From positions 1,302,001 to 1,366,000 of the forward strand of contig NZ_BAABBM010000001.1 of the NCBI RefSeq assembly GCF_039537965.1: 64,000 nt of DNA, in the 5' to 3' direction. The position numbers and the translations under genes were made by a program. This DNA comes from Sphingomonas limnosediminicola. GTDB taxonomy: Bacteria; Pseudomonadota; Alphaproteobacteria; Sphingomonadales; Sphingomonadaceae. How positions within the stretch are numbered: the first letter of the stretch is position 1; every line of letters begins with the position of its first letter. Of this stretch, positions 14,827 to 23,560 are shown one piece after another. The notes below the pieces were generated by a model. The model was not told the DNA's origin, searched no databases, and saw nothing but the letters and a program-made list of their open reading frames with translations.

Positions 14827-16352
14827 CAGTCGAGCTTGAGCCGGAAGAAGCCCATCATGCCCGTTGGGTTGCTGGTACCATAATATGGCTTGAGGCCGTC
14901 GGGGACGAAATTGAGCGCGAACAGCGCGCCAGCGCCAACTGACAGGTGCGGTGAGATGCGAAAATCGCGGACAGCACCGATCGAGACCTTGCCGACGCGG
15001 AACGCCGGCCCATGCTCCTGCAACGGGAGAAGCTCGCGGTTCTCGGTCACTTCCCCGCGGCCGAAGATAGTCCAGTCGGAATGCTTCAGCGACGCCTCGG
15101 CAACGAAAGCGTCGTCGTCGTGATGCTCGACCGTCTTGCGGCCCCAGGCCAGCGTGCCTGCCAACTTCCATCCGGGTGACAATTCGCGCGCGTAGAGCAG
15201 GCTTGCTGACAGACGCTTCTGGTCGACGCCTGGCTCAAGCTGCTCGGGATCAATGAACTTGCCCCAGCTCCCTTGCAGCGAGAGCTCCCGCGTCGGGTTC
15301 CACGACAGCCGGACAGCAGTGGAATCCAGCGGCCCAGTCTCAATGTTCCAGCGATGCTGGTCGGGCTCACGCGCATTGAAGCGGCTGACTTCCACCTTCA
15401 CGTTGTCGATCACTAACCCAGCCGTCAGGACGCCGAAGCTGATGTGAGTCGAATCCAGCCAATGGTGACTGATCGGCGCCTCCGGCGAATCCATTATCGC
15501 CTCGCGATGCATGAAGGCGGGCGGTCCGAAGGCAGGCTCGCCCGGCAGGCCGCCATACAGGAAGACGCTGCTTTTCGCCCCGATGTTCTGGGAGACAGAG
15601 GCCGACAGCTCCATGAAGAGGTCATGCGGATGCTGGCGGTCGATCAGCCGGTCTTGCCCGTTCGCGGTCTCGCCGCTGGCAAGCAGCAACGGATAGCCGC
15701 GCGCGCCCATCAGCGGATCCGGACTTAGGCTGGCGCGAAGTTGAAGCTTGCCGTTGCCAAGCGGCCGCTGGGCCATTCCCATCAACATGCCGCTGGCAAA
15801 AGCCTTGTCGTCGCCGCGTCGGCCAGACTGATGGTCGTAGACGAAGTTGAGAGTGCCATGGGCCATCAGCATCCAGTTCCCGCTGGAGGTCATCAGGCCC
15901 ATGTGCTCGGACTCGTCCGGCTGCCAAGCGGTGCCGGACGATTCGCGCTCCATGGGATAAGGTCCAAGGGCGCCGGTCATTTCATGGCCGCCCTGACGTG
16001 CGCCATGCTCCATGCCCGCCATGGGCACGGCGCCCATCTGTTCATGATTCATGTGATGGGGCTCCGACGGTGTGTTCGCAGTCGGCGCGCCCGTCGATGA
16101 ATGGTCCATCGTTGAATGATCCATCGTTGAATGATCCATGGCAGGTTGGGTCGGCGCGGCAGACCGCGGCACTGACTTCCTGCTTTTTGCAGCCGCGGGG
16201 GCCGCCTTCGTGGCCGTCGCCTTTTTTTTCTTCGCCGCCGGCTTGGCAGGCGCCGGCATCTGCATACCGGGCATATGCATGTGCTGCGCTGCCACCGGAG
16301 TGGACAGACAGGTGAGCGCAAGCGCGCTCGTCGCGGTAATTAGACTCTTCAC
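14826..16352 (-). CDS. Met/His-rich exported outer-membrane protein, possibly copper-related
   Basis: Starts at a GTG (16352) with a GGAG site and a signal peptide (ITATSALALTCLSTPVAA); the ATG at 16403 gives an unlikely leader. The mature N-terminus is rich in Met and His (QHMHMPGMQMPAPAKP), followed by a Lys/Ala linker and MDHST repeats, then MNHEQMGAVPMAGMEHG. The C-terminal about 350 residues look like a porin-type beta barrel, with alternating strands ending in MMGFFRLKLD. Met/His clusters are typical of copper-handling periplasmic proteins. A role in copper tolerance or efflux is plausible but not shown. Confidence 0.75.
   Translation of the reverse strand: MKSLITATSALALTCLSTPVAAQHMHMPGMQMPAPAKPAAKKKKATATKAAPAAAKSRKSVPRSAAPTQPAMDHSTMDHSTMDHSSTGAPTANTPSEPHHMNHEQMGAVPMAGMEHGARQGGHEMTGALGPYPMERESSGTAWQPDESEHMGLMTSSGNWMLMAHGTLNFVYDHQSGRRGDDKAFASGMLMGMAQRPLGNGKLQLRASLSPDPLMGARGYPLLLASGETANGQDRLIDRQHPHDLFMELSASVSQNIGAKSSVFLYGGLPGEPAFGPPAFMHREAIMDSPEAPISHHWLDSTHISFGVLTAGLVIDNVKVEVSRFNAREPDQHRWNIETGPLDSTAVRLSWNPTRELSLQGSWGKFIDPEQLEPGVDQKRLSASLLYARELSPGWKLAGTLAWGRKTVEHHDDDAFVAEASLKHSDWTIFGRGEVTENRELLPLQEHGPAFRVGKVSIGAVRDFRISPHLSVGAGALFALNFVPDGLKPYYGTSNPTGMMGFFRLKLD
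16100..16140 (+). repeat. 15-bp tandem repeat encoding MDHST units
   Basis: The 15-bp unit ATGATCCATCGTTGA is repeated nearly identically (first copy has a G for A) inside the Met/His-rich gene, encoding successive Met-Asp-His-Ser-Thr units on the minus strand. Copy number may vary by slippage without breaking the frame. Confidence 0.7.
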
Positions 16353-16419
16353 AAACGCTCCAGTTGGAGGCGCGCTTCGGCGCCTCCTCAATCCTGAGTT
16401 CAACGAGGGGTTACGAAGC

Positions 16420-16773
16420 TCAGGACGCCCTTGGAGGTGGCGTCGCCGTTTCGGGGTGAAGACCAGTCAGTTGGCTTGCCGGCGCGACGGTCGGCGTCTC
16501 GTGAAAGTGCTGAACGGCTGGATCGGCCGCCGGCGCAGCTGCCGGTAGCGCGGCGGCGCACGCCATCGTGCACAGTGCGATCCCTGCCTTCTTGTTCCGA
16601 TCCGACGGTGTGCCGGGGCAATGCTCTGCGGCCATGGCGGTCATGCCAGCACGGTCCGAACCGTGCGCGGCTGCGGGCGCCCTGCCGAAGGGCATCAGCA
16701 GAACCGCGAAGAGAACCAGCAATTTCCAGAAGCTGCTCACTTGCGGCAGATAGGCCTGCACCCGACGCATCAC
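16420..16773 (-). CDS. Small exported hypothetical protein upstream of the Met/His-rich gene
   Basis: A 117-residue protein with an N-terminal hydrophobic segment (FWKLLVLFAVLLMPFG) ending in Ala-rich cleavage-like residues (APAAAHG). The mature part has two cysteines in LCTMACAAALP and one in EHCPG, which could bind a metal or form a disulfide. The tail is His/Pro/Thr-rich. It is 67 bp upstream of the Met/His-rich outer-membrane gene in the same direction, so co-expression is likely. It resembles DUF2946-type small proteins near copper genes, but that match is weak. Confidence 0.6.
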   Translation of the reverse strand: MMRRVQAYLPQVSSFWKLLVLFAVLLMPFGRAPAAAHGSDRAGMTAMAAEHCPGTPSDRNKKAGIALCTMACAAALPAAAPAADPAVQHFHETPTVAPASQLTGLHPETATPPPRAS

Positions 16774-16780
16774 AACCGCG

Positions 16781-17086
16781 TCAATCGTCGCGTTCGCGCT
16801 CGCTCAAGTAGCGCATCAACTCGGCGAGGGTCGATTCCATCTGGTCCTGCATCTGGCTGACCAATTCGTTCTCGCGCATGCCGACATGGTCGAGCGGCTT
16901 GGAGTAGCTGTCGGAAAATGATTGGAGGTCGGACCGGTCGAACACCCCCTTGGCGACCAGCTTCGCGAGGATCACGAGCAGGCCGTTGGTGTTGGCGATG
17001 GTGCCGGCGACCAGCGCCTCATCCACCATCGACAGCCGCTTTTCCTCGTCGGTCGCGTCTTCGGCCGTTTCCATGATGCCAATCAT
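16781..17086 (-). CDS. Conserved-looking small cytosolic protein of unknown function
   Basis: A 101-residue acidic, helical protein: ETAEDATDEEKRLSMVDEAL, then IANTNGLLVILAKLVAKGVF and a tail VSQMQDQMESTLAELMRYLS. It has no membrane segment strong enough for insertion and no enzyme motif. It stands alone between the glycosylase gene and the metal-related genes. No function is assigned. Confidence 0.65.
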   Translation of the reverse strand: MIGIMETAEDATDEEKRLSMVDEALVAGTIANTNGLLVILAKLVAKGVFDRSDLQSFSDSYSKPLDHVGMRENELVSQMQDQMESTLAELMRYLSERERDD

Positions 17087-17128
17087 GCCGCACTCTACGC
17101 GCTGCGCAAGAGAAAGGCTCCGGCCCGC

Positions 17129-17617
17129 TTATAGAAATTGGCTGAGCACGGCCCATGCTGCGGCTTTTTCGGCGAAAGATCGGGTGTTCGCCGCGCTCGA
17201 TGATGGAAGATCGACCAGAGCGATCTCCGATTGCGAACCGACCAGCTTCCGGCCCGAGGCCGCGGCAGTCCCGCCGTTGAAAGCGATGGCGCGCAGATCG
17301 GGAAAGTCGTGGAGCAAATGCTCGATGCGGTTGTGCTCGGCGAGGCGGATAGCCTGATCGAGACTGCCCGGCCGATTTGCAGACGCGATGACGTCCCACA
17401 GGCCTATTCGGCGCTCGGCCAGTCGCTCAAGCCGTTGCTCATATTCAAGCAATTGAAGCTCCTCCCCAATCGCCGCGCCGAGTAGCCGCCAGAACTGGTT
17501 CGTCGGGTGAGCATAATAGCGGCGGGCGGCCAGCGAAGCGTCACCGGGGAGGCTTCCGAGGACGAACAGGCGCGCGTCAGCGCGGGCGATTGGTGGCAAA
17601 CCTGCTTTGACGCTCAC
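17129..17617 (-). CDS. DNA-deoxyinosine (hypoxanthine) glycosylase, UDG superfamily
   Basis: About 162 residues from GTG 17617, which has an AAGGA site; a longer start at 17683 is possible. The uracil-DNA-glycosylase fold motifs of the hypoxanthine-DNA glycosylase group are present: LFVLGSLPGDASLAARRYYA then HPTNQFWRLLG, with the later IAFNGGTAA. The enzyme excises deaminated adenine from DNA to start base-excision repair. It is divergent from the glycosyltransferase gene with about 25 bp between starts. Confidence 0.85.
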   Translation of the reverse strand: MSVKAGLPPIARADARLFVLGSLPGDASLAARRYYAHPTNQFWRLLGAAIGEELQLLEYEQRLERLAERRIGLWDVIASANRPGSLDQAIRLAEHNRIEHLLHDFPDLRAIAFNGGTAAASGRKLVGSQSEIALVDLPSSSAANTRSFAEKAAAWAVLSQFL

Positions 17618-17642
17618 CAAAACATCCTTACAGCCCTGCGCC

Positions 17643-18812
17643 GTGCAGCCTTCAGACCTCCGTGTCGCCCTCTTCTCGGGCAATTACAATTATGTGCGCG
17701 ATGGCGCCAACCAGGCGCTGAACCGCCTCGTCGGTTATCTATTGCGCCAGGGTGTGCACGTGCGCGTCTATTCGCCGACGGTCGAGAATCCCGCCTTTCC
17801 GGCGACCGGCGATCTCGTGTCTGTTCCAGCAATCCCGATTCCCGGCCGGTCGGAATATCGACTGCCGATCTCGCTTCCTAGTCGGATCCGCCGTGACCTC
17901 GAGGCCTTCGCTCCGAACATCGTGCATGTGTCGAGCCCCGACATCGTTGGCCATCGCGCCGTCACCTGGGCGCGGCGGCACAAGATCGCAGCGGTAGCTT
18001 CCGTACACACCCGCTTCGACACCTACCTCGCTTATTACCACCTTCAGGCATTGGAGCCGCTTGCGCGCGGGATCATGCGCCGTTTCTATCATCGTTGCGA
18101 AGTCGTGCTCGCGCCGGCGGCTTCGACGGCCGAGATCCTTCGCGCGCAGCGAATGAACCGTGACATTACCCTGTGGTCCCGCGGTATCGACCGCGATCAG
18201 TTCAATCCTGAGCGGCGCGACATGGAATGGCGCCGTTCGATCGGCATTGCCGACGACGAAATGGCGATCCTGTTCCTCGGCCGGGTAGTGATGGAGAAGG
18301 GCCTCGACGTCTTTGCGGATGCGATCCACGCGTTCGCCGAGCTTGGACTGAAGCACAAGGCGCTGATCGTCGGCGAAGGTCCCGCGCGGCCATGGTTCGA
18401 AGAGCAACTACCCGATGCCATCTTCACTGGAGAAATCACCGGCGCCGATCTCGCTCGGGCGGTTGCCAGCGCCGACGTCTTTCTCAACCCATCAATCACC
18501 GAGGCATTCGGGAACGTCACGCTGGAGTCCATGGCTTGCGGGCTGCCCGTCATCGCGGCGGAGTCGACAGGCGCGACAAACCTCGTGCACGACGGCGTTA
18601 CCGGCATGTTGGTCGACGGGACAGACATTGAGGAATTCGCCGGCGCCCTCGCCGCTTATGCGCGCGATCCCGAACTCCGCCAGCGTCATGGCCAGCGGGG
18701 ACTCGAGATCGCGAGAACGATGGATTGGGATACCATCAATTCGGCGGTGATCCGCGCCTATCGCCACGCCATCATCAAGCGCGAGCGGCTGTCGCGTCTC
18801 ACCGGCCGATAG
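17643..18812 (+). CDS. GT4-family glycosyltransferase
   Basis: About 389 residues from GTG 17643; a TTG at 17607 would add 12 residues. The N-terminal acceptor domain reads VALFSGNYNYVRDGANQALN. The donor domain has the GT4 signatures AILFLGRVVMEKGLDVFADA, ALIVGEGPARPWFEEQL and the E-x7-E region SITEAFGNVTLESMACGLPV. It resembles bacterial mannosyl/glucosyl transferases that act on lipids. The isolated locus (between a DNA glycosylase and a PadR regulator) does not reveal the acceptor. Confidence 0.88.
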   Translation: MQPSDLRVALFSGNYNYVRDGANQALNRLVGYLLRQGVHVRVYSPTVENPAFPATGDLVSVPAIPIPGRSEYRLPISLPSRIRRDLEAFAPNIVHVSSPDIVGHRAVTWARRHKIAAVASVHTRFDTYLAYYHLQALEPLARGIMRRFYHRCEVVLAPAASTAEILRAQRMNRDITLWSRGIDRDQFNPERRDMEWRRSIGIADDEMAILFLGRVVMEKGLDVFADAIHAFAELGLKHKALIVGEGPARPWFEEQLPDAIFTGEITGADLARAVASADVFLNPSITEAFGNVTLESMACGLPVIAAESTGATNLVHDGVTGMLVDGTDIEEFAGALAAYARDPELRQRHGQRGLEIARTMDWDTINSAVIRAYRHAIIKRERLSRLTGR

Positions 18813-18815
18813 GGC

Positions 18816-19454
18816 TTATTTCGTCCGCTCGATCTTCTGCGCAGCCTCGTCGAGGATCGCTGCAATCTCATGCAAGAGTTCATCGTCGAGCCCGTCACGG
18901 CCCACACGATGGCGGAGCGCGGTCATCAGGTTTTTGACCGCGCGGCCGATGGCGGGACCGGCAGTCTGCGCCTCGTTCGGAGCAGCGTCCTTCAGGCGAG
19001 CGATCAGATCGTCCACTTCATCCTGATTCTCCTGGAGGTGGACCGTGCCCGCCTCGGTAATTTGGAATGGCTTGCGCGGACCCTCGCCTGGCGCTTCCTC
19101 GACCAGCCCCATGTCCTGAAGCAGGGTCAGCGTCGGATAGATGACGCCCGGGCTCGGTGCATATTCGCCGCCGGTCAGCTCTTCGATCGCACGGATAAGG
19201 TCATAGCCGTGACGTGGCTGGTCAGCGATCAGCTTGAGCAGCACTAGCCGAAGCTCGCCGCTTTCGAACATCCGACGGCGCCCGCGGTGCCGACCACGGC
19301 CACCGCCGCCGAAGCCTTCCGGACCGTCGAAGTCAAAATGGACCGGGCCCCAACTGCCGTGCCAGCCGCGTCCGCCGCGCATGGCCATCAGGCCCTCGGG
19401 AATGTTGATTTCAATCCGGCCGCGTGGTCCGCAGCCATGATGTCGATGCCTCAT
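18816..19454 (-). CDS. PadR-family transcriptional regulator with a Gly/His-rich N-terminus
   Basis: About 212 residues from ATG 19454, chosen for its GGAGA site. A winged helix of PadR type is clear: LRLVLLKLIADQPRHGYDLI, EELTGGEYAPSPGVIYPTLT, then LEEAPGEGPRKPFQ-like wing residues. The first 65 residues are Gly/Arg/His-rich (RHRHHGCGPRGR, GGRGWHGSWGPVHFDFDG), unusual for PadR and possibly metal- or nucleic-acid-binding. The C-terminus is a long dimerisation helix (DDELLHEIAAILDEAAQKIE). A palindrome just upstream probably makes it self-regulated. Confidence 0.88.
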   Translation of the reverse strand: MRHRHHGCGPRGRIEINIPEGLMAMRGGRGWHGSWGPVHFDFDGPEGFGGGGRGRHRGRRRMFESGELRLVLLKLIADQPRHGYDLIRAIEELTGGEYAPSPGVIYPTLTLLQDMGLVEEAPGEGPRKPFQITEAGTVHLQENQDEVDDLIARLKDAAPNEAQTAGPAIGRAVKNLMTALRHRVGRDGLDDELLHEIAAILDEAAQKIERTK

Positions 19455-19477
19455 AACATCTCCTCTCGATGGGTCTG

Positions 19478-19487
19478 AGATATATCT
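19478..19487. promoter_or_regulatory. AGATATATCT palindrome, candidate PadR operator
   Basis: A perfect 10-bp palindrome within TGAGATATATCTTAG lies 24 bp upstream of the PadR ATG. Its position between the promoter region and start codon fits an autoregulatory operator. Direct binding is inferred. Confidence 0.45.
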
Positions 19488-19550
19488 TAGTAGCATCTTT
19501 CACAAGAGGTCGGGTGCAAATTTTCCGGCAAACACCTATCTTGTTCGGCG

Positions 19551-20888
19551 ATGCCTGACCTGTTTGCCGACGACGTCCAGACCAAGCCCGCCGAAGCGCC
19601 GGCAGCCAATGCGCCCCTCGCCGACAAGCTGCGTCCAAGCTCGCTCGACGAGGTGGTCGGGCAGGAGCATCTGACCGGTCCCGACGGCGCGATCGGCCGC
19701 ATGGTCGCCGCCGGAAAGCTCGCCTCGATGATCCTGTGGGGGCCGCCCGGAACGGGCAAGACGAGCATCGCGCGCCTGCTCGCGGATGCCGTAGGTTTGC
19801 GGTTCGTCGCGATCTCTGCGGTCTTTTCGGGCGTTGCCGACTTGAAGAAGCTGTTCGCGGAAGCGCGCGCTGCGGCGCGTGCCGGCCAACAGACCCTTCT
19901 ATTCGTCGACGAGATCCACCGCTTCAATCGTGCGCAGCAGGACGGTTTTCTGCCCTATGTCGAGGACGGCACCGTGACCCTTGTCGGCGCGACGACGGAA
20001 AACCCGAGCTTCGAGCTTAACGCCGCGCTCCTGTCGCGCTGCCAGGTGCTGATCCTGCGCCGCCTCGACCACGAGGCGCTTGCCGAACTCATCCGCCGCG
20101 CCGAGACGATCGAGGATCGCACGCTCCCGGTCACCGACGAAGCCCGCGACGCGCTGATCGCCAGCGCCGATGGCGACGGCCGTTTCCTCCTCAACCAGGT
20201 CGAGACGCTATTTTCGATCGGCATCGAGCAGCCGCTCGGGCCCGCCGAACTGTCGGACCTGCTCCACCGCCGCGTCCCGGTCTACGACAAGGACCGCGAA
20301 GGTCATTACAATCTCATCTCCGCGCTTCACAAAGCGATCCGAGGGTCTGATCCGCAGGCGGCGCTTTACTATCTGGCGCGCATGCTCGTCGCCGGTGAGG
20401 AACCGCTTTACATCCTCCGACGTCTCACGCGCGCCGCGGTCGAGGATATCGGCATGGCCGACCCAAACGCGTTGCTTCAGTGTCTCGCTGCCAAAGAGAT
20501 GTACGACTTCCTCGGCTCGCCCGAGGGCGAGATCGGGATCGCGCAGGCGTGTCTTTATCTGGCGACAGCGCCCAAATCGAACGCAACCTACTTGGCGCAG
20601 AAGTCTGCCTGGCGAAGCGCGAAGGAGACGGGTTCCCTGATGCCGCCGATGCATATCCTCAATGCGCCGACAAAGCTGATGAAGAACGTCGGCTACGGCA
20701 AAGGGTATGCCTACGACCACAGCACCGAGGAAGGTTTCTCGGGTCAAAACTATTGGCCCGAGGAAATGGAACCACAGGCATTTTACGAGCCCACCGAACG
20801 CGGTTTTGAAGCGCGCGTGCGGGAACGGCTGGACTATTGGAACGAGCGGCGGAAAGAACTGCAACAAACCGATGAGGACGCGGGTTAA
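19551..20888 (+). CDS. rarA: Replication-associated recombination protein A (RarA/MgsA)
   Basis: A 445-residue AAA+ ATPase of the clamp-loader group. Visible motifs are Walker A WGPPGTGKTSIARLLADA, Walker B FVDEIHRFNRAQQDGFLPYV and sensor 1 LVGATTENPSFELNAALLSR, followed by the C-terminal tetramerisation region (AALYYLARMLVAGEEPLYIL, EMYDFLGSPEGEIGIAQACL). RarA acts at stalled replication forks. Length is close to the family norm of about 440-450. It follows the PadR gene divergently and precedes the membrane-channel gene with a 28-bp gap. Confidence 0.95.
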   Translation: MPDLFADDVQTKPAEAPAANAPLADKLRPSSLDEVVGQEHLTGPDGAIGRMVAAGKLASMILWGPPGTGKTSIARLLADAVGLRFVAISAVFSGVADLKKLFAEARAAARAGQQTLLFVDEIHRFNRAQQDGFLPYVEDGTVTLVGATTENPSFELNAALLSRCQVLILRRLDHEALAELIRRAETIEDRTLPVTDEARDALIASADGDGRFLLNQVETLFSIGIEQPLGPAELSDLLHRRVPVYDKDREGHYNLISALHKAIRGSDPQAALYYLARMLVAGEEPLYILRRLTRAAVEDIGMADPNALLQCLAAKEMYDFLGSPEGEIGIAQACLYLATAPKSNATYLAQKSAWRSAKETGSLMPPMHILNAPTKLMKNVGYGKGYAYDHSTEEGFSGQNYWPEEMEPQAFYEPTERGFEARVRERLDYWNERRKELQQTDEDAG

Positions 20889-20916
20889 GCGCGCCGAAGA
20901 CTAGGGGAGCAGCAGA

Positions 20917-22236
20917 ATGTATCAGGTCGACCAGAACGCCTATTGGCAGGCGCAGTTGATGAACTGGGGACCCAAGGTCCTCATAGCGCTTCTCATCCTG
21001 GTTGCGACCTGGGCGGTCGCCCGCGCGGTTCAGTGGGTGCTGCAAAAGGCGATCGACAAGTCACCGGCGCTCCGCAAGCACGTCACTGGCACGCCGCACG
21101 AAACGATCGGCCACCAATTGGGTACGATCGCCAAGCTCATCATTTGGCTGGTCGGCATCATGGCCGCGCTCCAGTTCCTCGGCATTGGCCAGATCCTCTC
21201 GCCCATCAATGAGCTGGTGACCGAGATCTTTGCGTTCCTGCCGCGGCTGATCGGCTTTGGCCTGATTCTTTTCATCGGCTTCGTCGTCGCGCGCATCATT
21301 CAGCGGCTGGTCGAAACCGTATTGGTCGCTGCGAATATCGACGGATTGCTCGCTCGGATCGGCGTCGGCTCGACCGAAGGTACGGTCCGCCGCTCTCCGA
21401 AGGCCGTGCCGCCGGGCACCACTCCAGGCGCAACTCGGGCCAGCATTGCGCGCGCTGCCGGCGTCCTGGTCTTTGCCATCATCATCATCCAGATCGCCAT
21501 CGCGGCCCTGCAGGTGCTCGGTATCGAGGCCATTTCCGGCCCGGCGATCGACATGCTCAATCAGATCTACGCTGCATTGCCGCACATCCTCGCGGCGGCG
21601 CTGTGGATCGGCATCGCCTTCATCATCGCCCGGTTCCTGAAGACGATCATCGAGGCGATCCTGCCGCCGACCGGATTCGACGATGCAATCCGCTCGACGG
21701 GCGTGATTCCCGGGAGCGTGAGCCCGTCGCGGATCATCGCGAACATTGCGATGATCGCTGTTATTCTCGGCGCGTCGATCGAAGCCGCAACGCAGCTCGG
21801 CGGCGGCACGATCGCAATCTTCCTGGCGCAGGTGACAGAACTTGGCGGCAAGGTGATCTTCGGCACGTTGATCATCGTCGTCGGCATTTTCCTCGCCCGC
21901 ATCATTGCCAATCTCGTGGGCAGCGGCACGGGCGAAGGCGGGTTTGCGCAGACCATCGTTCGCTACGCGATTATCGCCTTGTTCACGGCGATCGGTCTCA
22001 CCTTCATGGGCTTGGCTGACCAGATCGTCATGCTGGCGTTCGGCTTGATCCTGGGTTCGGCGGCGATCGCCACCGCGCTCGCGTTCGGGCTCGGCGGGCG
22101 GGAAGCCGCGGGACGGGTCGCCGAGCATTGGGCGAACCGTTTTACCGGAACCCCGGCTCCGCCTCCTGCCTCGCGCCGGCTGCGCGGCAGTCCGGCGCCG
22201 AGCGGATCCGACGACAGCCAGCCTCCCCTGGTCTAA
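20917..22236 (+). CDS. Multi-pass TM-helix-repeat channel-like membrane protein
   Basis: A 439-residue inner-membrane protein with ATG 20917 after a GGGGAG site. Four or more similar hydrophobic helix units recur: VLIALLILVATWAVARAVQW, LIGFGLILFIGFVVARIIQR, ILAAALWIGIAFIIARFLKT and VIFGTLIIVVGIFLARIIAN. Each ends in a basic Ala-Arg motif typical of the conserved TM-helix (CmpX-like) family related to mechanosensitive channels. The last helix carries ALAFGLGGREAAGRVAEHW, close to the MscS pore-helix end. The soluble MscS beta domain is missing. The tail is Pro/Ser-rich. Confidence 0.8.
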   Translation: MYQVDQNAYWQAQLMNWGPKVLIALLILVATWAVARAVQWVLQKAIDKSPALRKHVTGTPHETIGHQLGTIAKLIIWLVGIMAALQFLGIGQILSPINELVTEIFAFLPRLIGFGLILFIGFVVARIIQRLVETVLVAANIDGLLARIGVGSTEGTVRRSPKAVPPGTTPGATRASIARAAGVLVFAIIIIQIAIAALQVLGIEAISGPAIDMLNQIYAALPHILAAALWIGIAFIIARFLKTIIEAILPPTGFDDAIRSTGVIPGSVSPSRIIANIAMIAVILGASIEAATQLGGGTIAIFLAQVTELGGKVIFGTLIIVVGIFLARIIANLVGSGTGEGGFAQTIVRYAIIALFTAIGLTFMGLADQIVMLAFGLILGSAAIATALAFGLGGREAAGRVAEHWANRFTGTPAPPPASRRLRGSPAPSGSDDSQPPLV

Positions 22237-22240
22237 CCCA

Positions 22241-22585
22241 GTGACGTGGGAGGAAGCGGTCGCGTTCGCGCTGTCGCTTCCCGACACGGAACTGGGCACG
22301 AGTTACGGGTCGCCGGCGGTGAAGGTTGCCTCGAACGGCCGCACCTTCCTCTTCCCCGGGCGGGAGCGCGACACTTGTTTCGGCATCGCCATGGACCTCG
22401 ACCGGATCGAGATGCTCAAGGAAACCGAGCCCGACACCTACTGGCAAACGCCCCATTATGAAGGCTGGTCCGGCGTGCTCGTCCGCTACGACGCAACGGA
22501 CGAGGAACGCGTGCGTGACACGATCCGCAGCTCGCGGGACTGGTCGGCCTCACTGCCCAAGACCCGCCCGCGCAAGCGCAAGTGA
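22241..22585 (+). CDS. MmcQ/YjbR-family DNA-binding-fold protein
   Basis: A 114-residue protein with a GTG start 5 bp after the channel gene. The family outline is clear: TWEEAVAFALSLPDTELGTS then YGSPAVKVASNGRTFLF, followed by ETEPDTYWQTPHYEGWSGV and a C-terminal basic tail TRPRKRK. YjbR-like proteins have a double-wing fold and no firmly established role. Its stop overlaps the next gene's GTG (GTGA), so these two are coupled. Confidence 0.8.
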   Translation: MTWEEAVAFALSLPDTELGTSYGSPAVKVASNGRTFLFPGRERDTCFGIAMDLDRIEMLKETEPDTYWQTPHYEGWSGVLVRYDATDEERVRDTIRSSRDWSASLPKTRPRKRK

Positions 22586-23433
22586 GGCCGTTTAGCCGCT
22601 ATGTCGCGATCGATTGGTCGGGCGCGAAGGGCCGCCGGCATAAGGGGATCGCTGTTGCAGAGGCGCGCGGTGATGCCGCACCGCGGCTGGTCCGCGCCGG
22701 CCACGTCTGGTCGCGTGAAGAGGTGCTGCACTGGCTTGTACGCGAAGCGGCGCGAGAGCCAACCCTGTTCGGCTTCGACTTCAGCTTCGCGCCGCCGCTG
22801 ATCGAACGCGGCGAATATTTGATCGGCGAGCCGGGCGTTCCAAGCACTGCGCGCGAGTTCTGGGCTTACGTCGACGCGAAATGCGACGACGAGGATCTCG
22901 GCGCCGCAAGCTTCCTCGAAATGGCACATCGAAAGCATTTCTACTTCGGCATCGCCGACGGCGCGAAGGCCGACTTCGTGCGCTTCCGCCAGTGCGACGC
23001 CCGGCTTAACGCCCAGGGCGGGCGGAAGACGGCGAGCGCCTATGACGCGATCGGCGCCGCACAGGTGGCTAAGGCGAGCTTCTCCGGCATGCGCTTCCTC
23101 CACGCGCTGAATGGTAAGGTCGCGATCTGGCCAATGGATTCCCTGCCCGATCACGGCAGCGCGGTCGTCGAGATCTATACCCGGATCTACCTGCGCCGCG
23201 CTGGGCTTAGTGGCGTCAAGCTGCGCAGCCGGGCCGATCTGAACCTAGCGCTGACGGGACTAGGAAGCCCGCCTGCTCGCTTACGGTTCGAGCCGAACGA
23301 CCATCAAACCGACGCGCTGGTCACTGCCGCCGGCATGCGCGCGCTTGCACGTACCGAACCGCGGGCCTTCGACCCCCAGGGGCTAACTATGCAAATTGCG
23401 CAAACCGAAGGCTGGACCTTCGGCGTGCTTTGA
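22582..23433 (+). CDS. Uncharacterised protein with an RNase H-like (DUF429-type) start
   Basis: A 283-residue protein beginning with GTG overlapped by the yjbR stop. The N-terminus RYVAIDWSGAKGRRHKGIAV is the typical first strand of RNase H-like folds, and a second acidic strand reads LFGFDFSFAPPL; later come AYDAIGAAQVAKAS and HQTDALVTAAGMRAL. These suggest a nucleic-acid-related fold with Asp residues in the expected places, but no activity is established. It is followed by a tRNA-Thr gene. Confidence 0.65.
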   Translation: MRPFSRYVAIDWSGAKGRRHKGIAVAEARGDAAPRLVRAGHVWSREEVLHWLVREAAREPTLFGFDFSFAPPLIERGEYLIGEPGVPSTAREFWAYVDAKCDDEDLGAASFLEMAHRKHFYFGIADGAKADFVRFRQCDARLNAQGGRKTASAYDAIGAAQVAKASFSGMRFLHALNGKVAIWPMDSLPDHGSAVVEIYTRIYLRRAGLSGVKLRSRADLNLALTGLGSPPARLRFEPNDHQTDALVTAAGMRALARTEPRAFDPQGLTMQIAQTEGWTFGVL

Positions 23434-23460
23434 CCCAAATGCGCCCGATCGCCGTGGCGC

Positions 23461-23536
23461 GCCGGATTAGCTCAGTTGGTAGAGCAGCGGTTTTGTAAAC
23501 CGAAGGTCGCGGGTTCGAATCCTGCATCCGGCACCA
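23461..23536 (+). tRNA. tRNA-Thr (anticodon TGT)
   Basis: The 76 nt begin GCCGGATTAGCTCAGTTGG and end in an encoded CCA. Acceptor GCCGGAU pairs with AUCCGGC. The anticodon loop is UUUUGUAAA with anticodon UGU, decoding ACA/ACG threonine codons, and the T arm is GCGGG-UUCGAAU-CCUGC. There is no sign of an element inserted here. Confidence 0.96.
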
Positions 23537-23560
23537 CCTGCCGTTCATCATCGTAGACGG

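Noticed and set aside
14827..15171. Upstream extension of the NTF2-like gene
   Set aside because: It overlaps the Met/His-rich gene in another frame and shows Arg/Pro-rich shadow composition; the ATG at 14826 gives a proper signal peptide.
21061..22299. 412-residue minus-strand frame opposite the channel-like gene
   Set aside because: Its composition (Arg/Asp/Gln-rich, no domain) is that of an antisense shadow of the multi-pass membrane gene, which has clear repeats and a ribosome-binding site.
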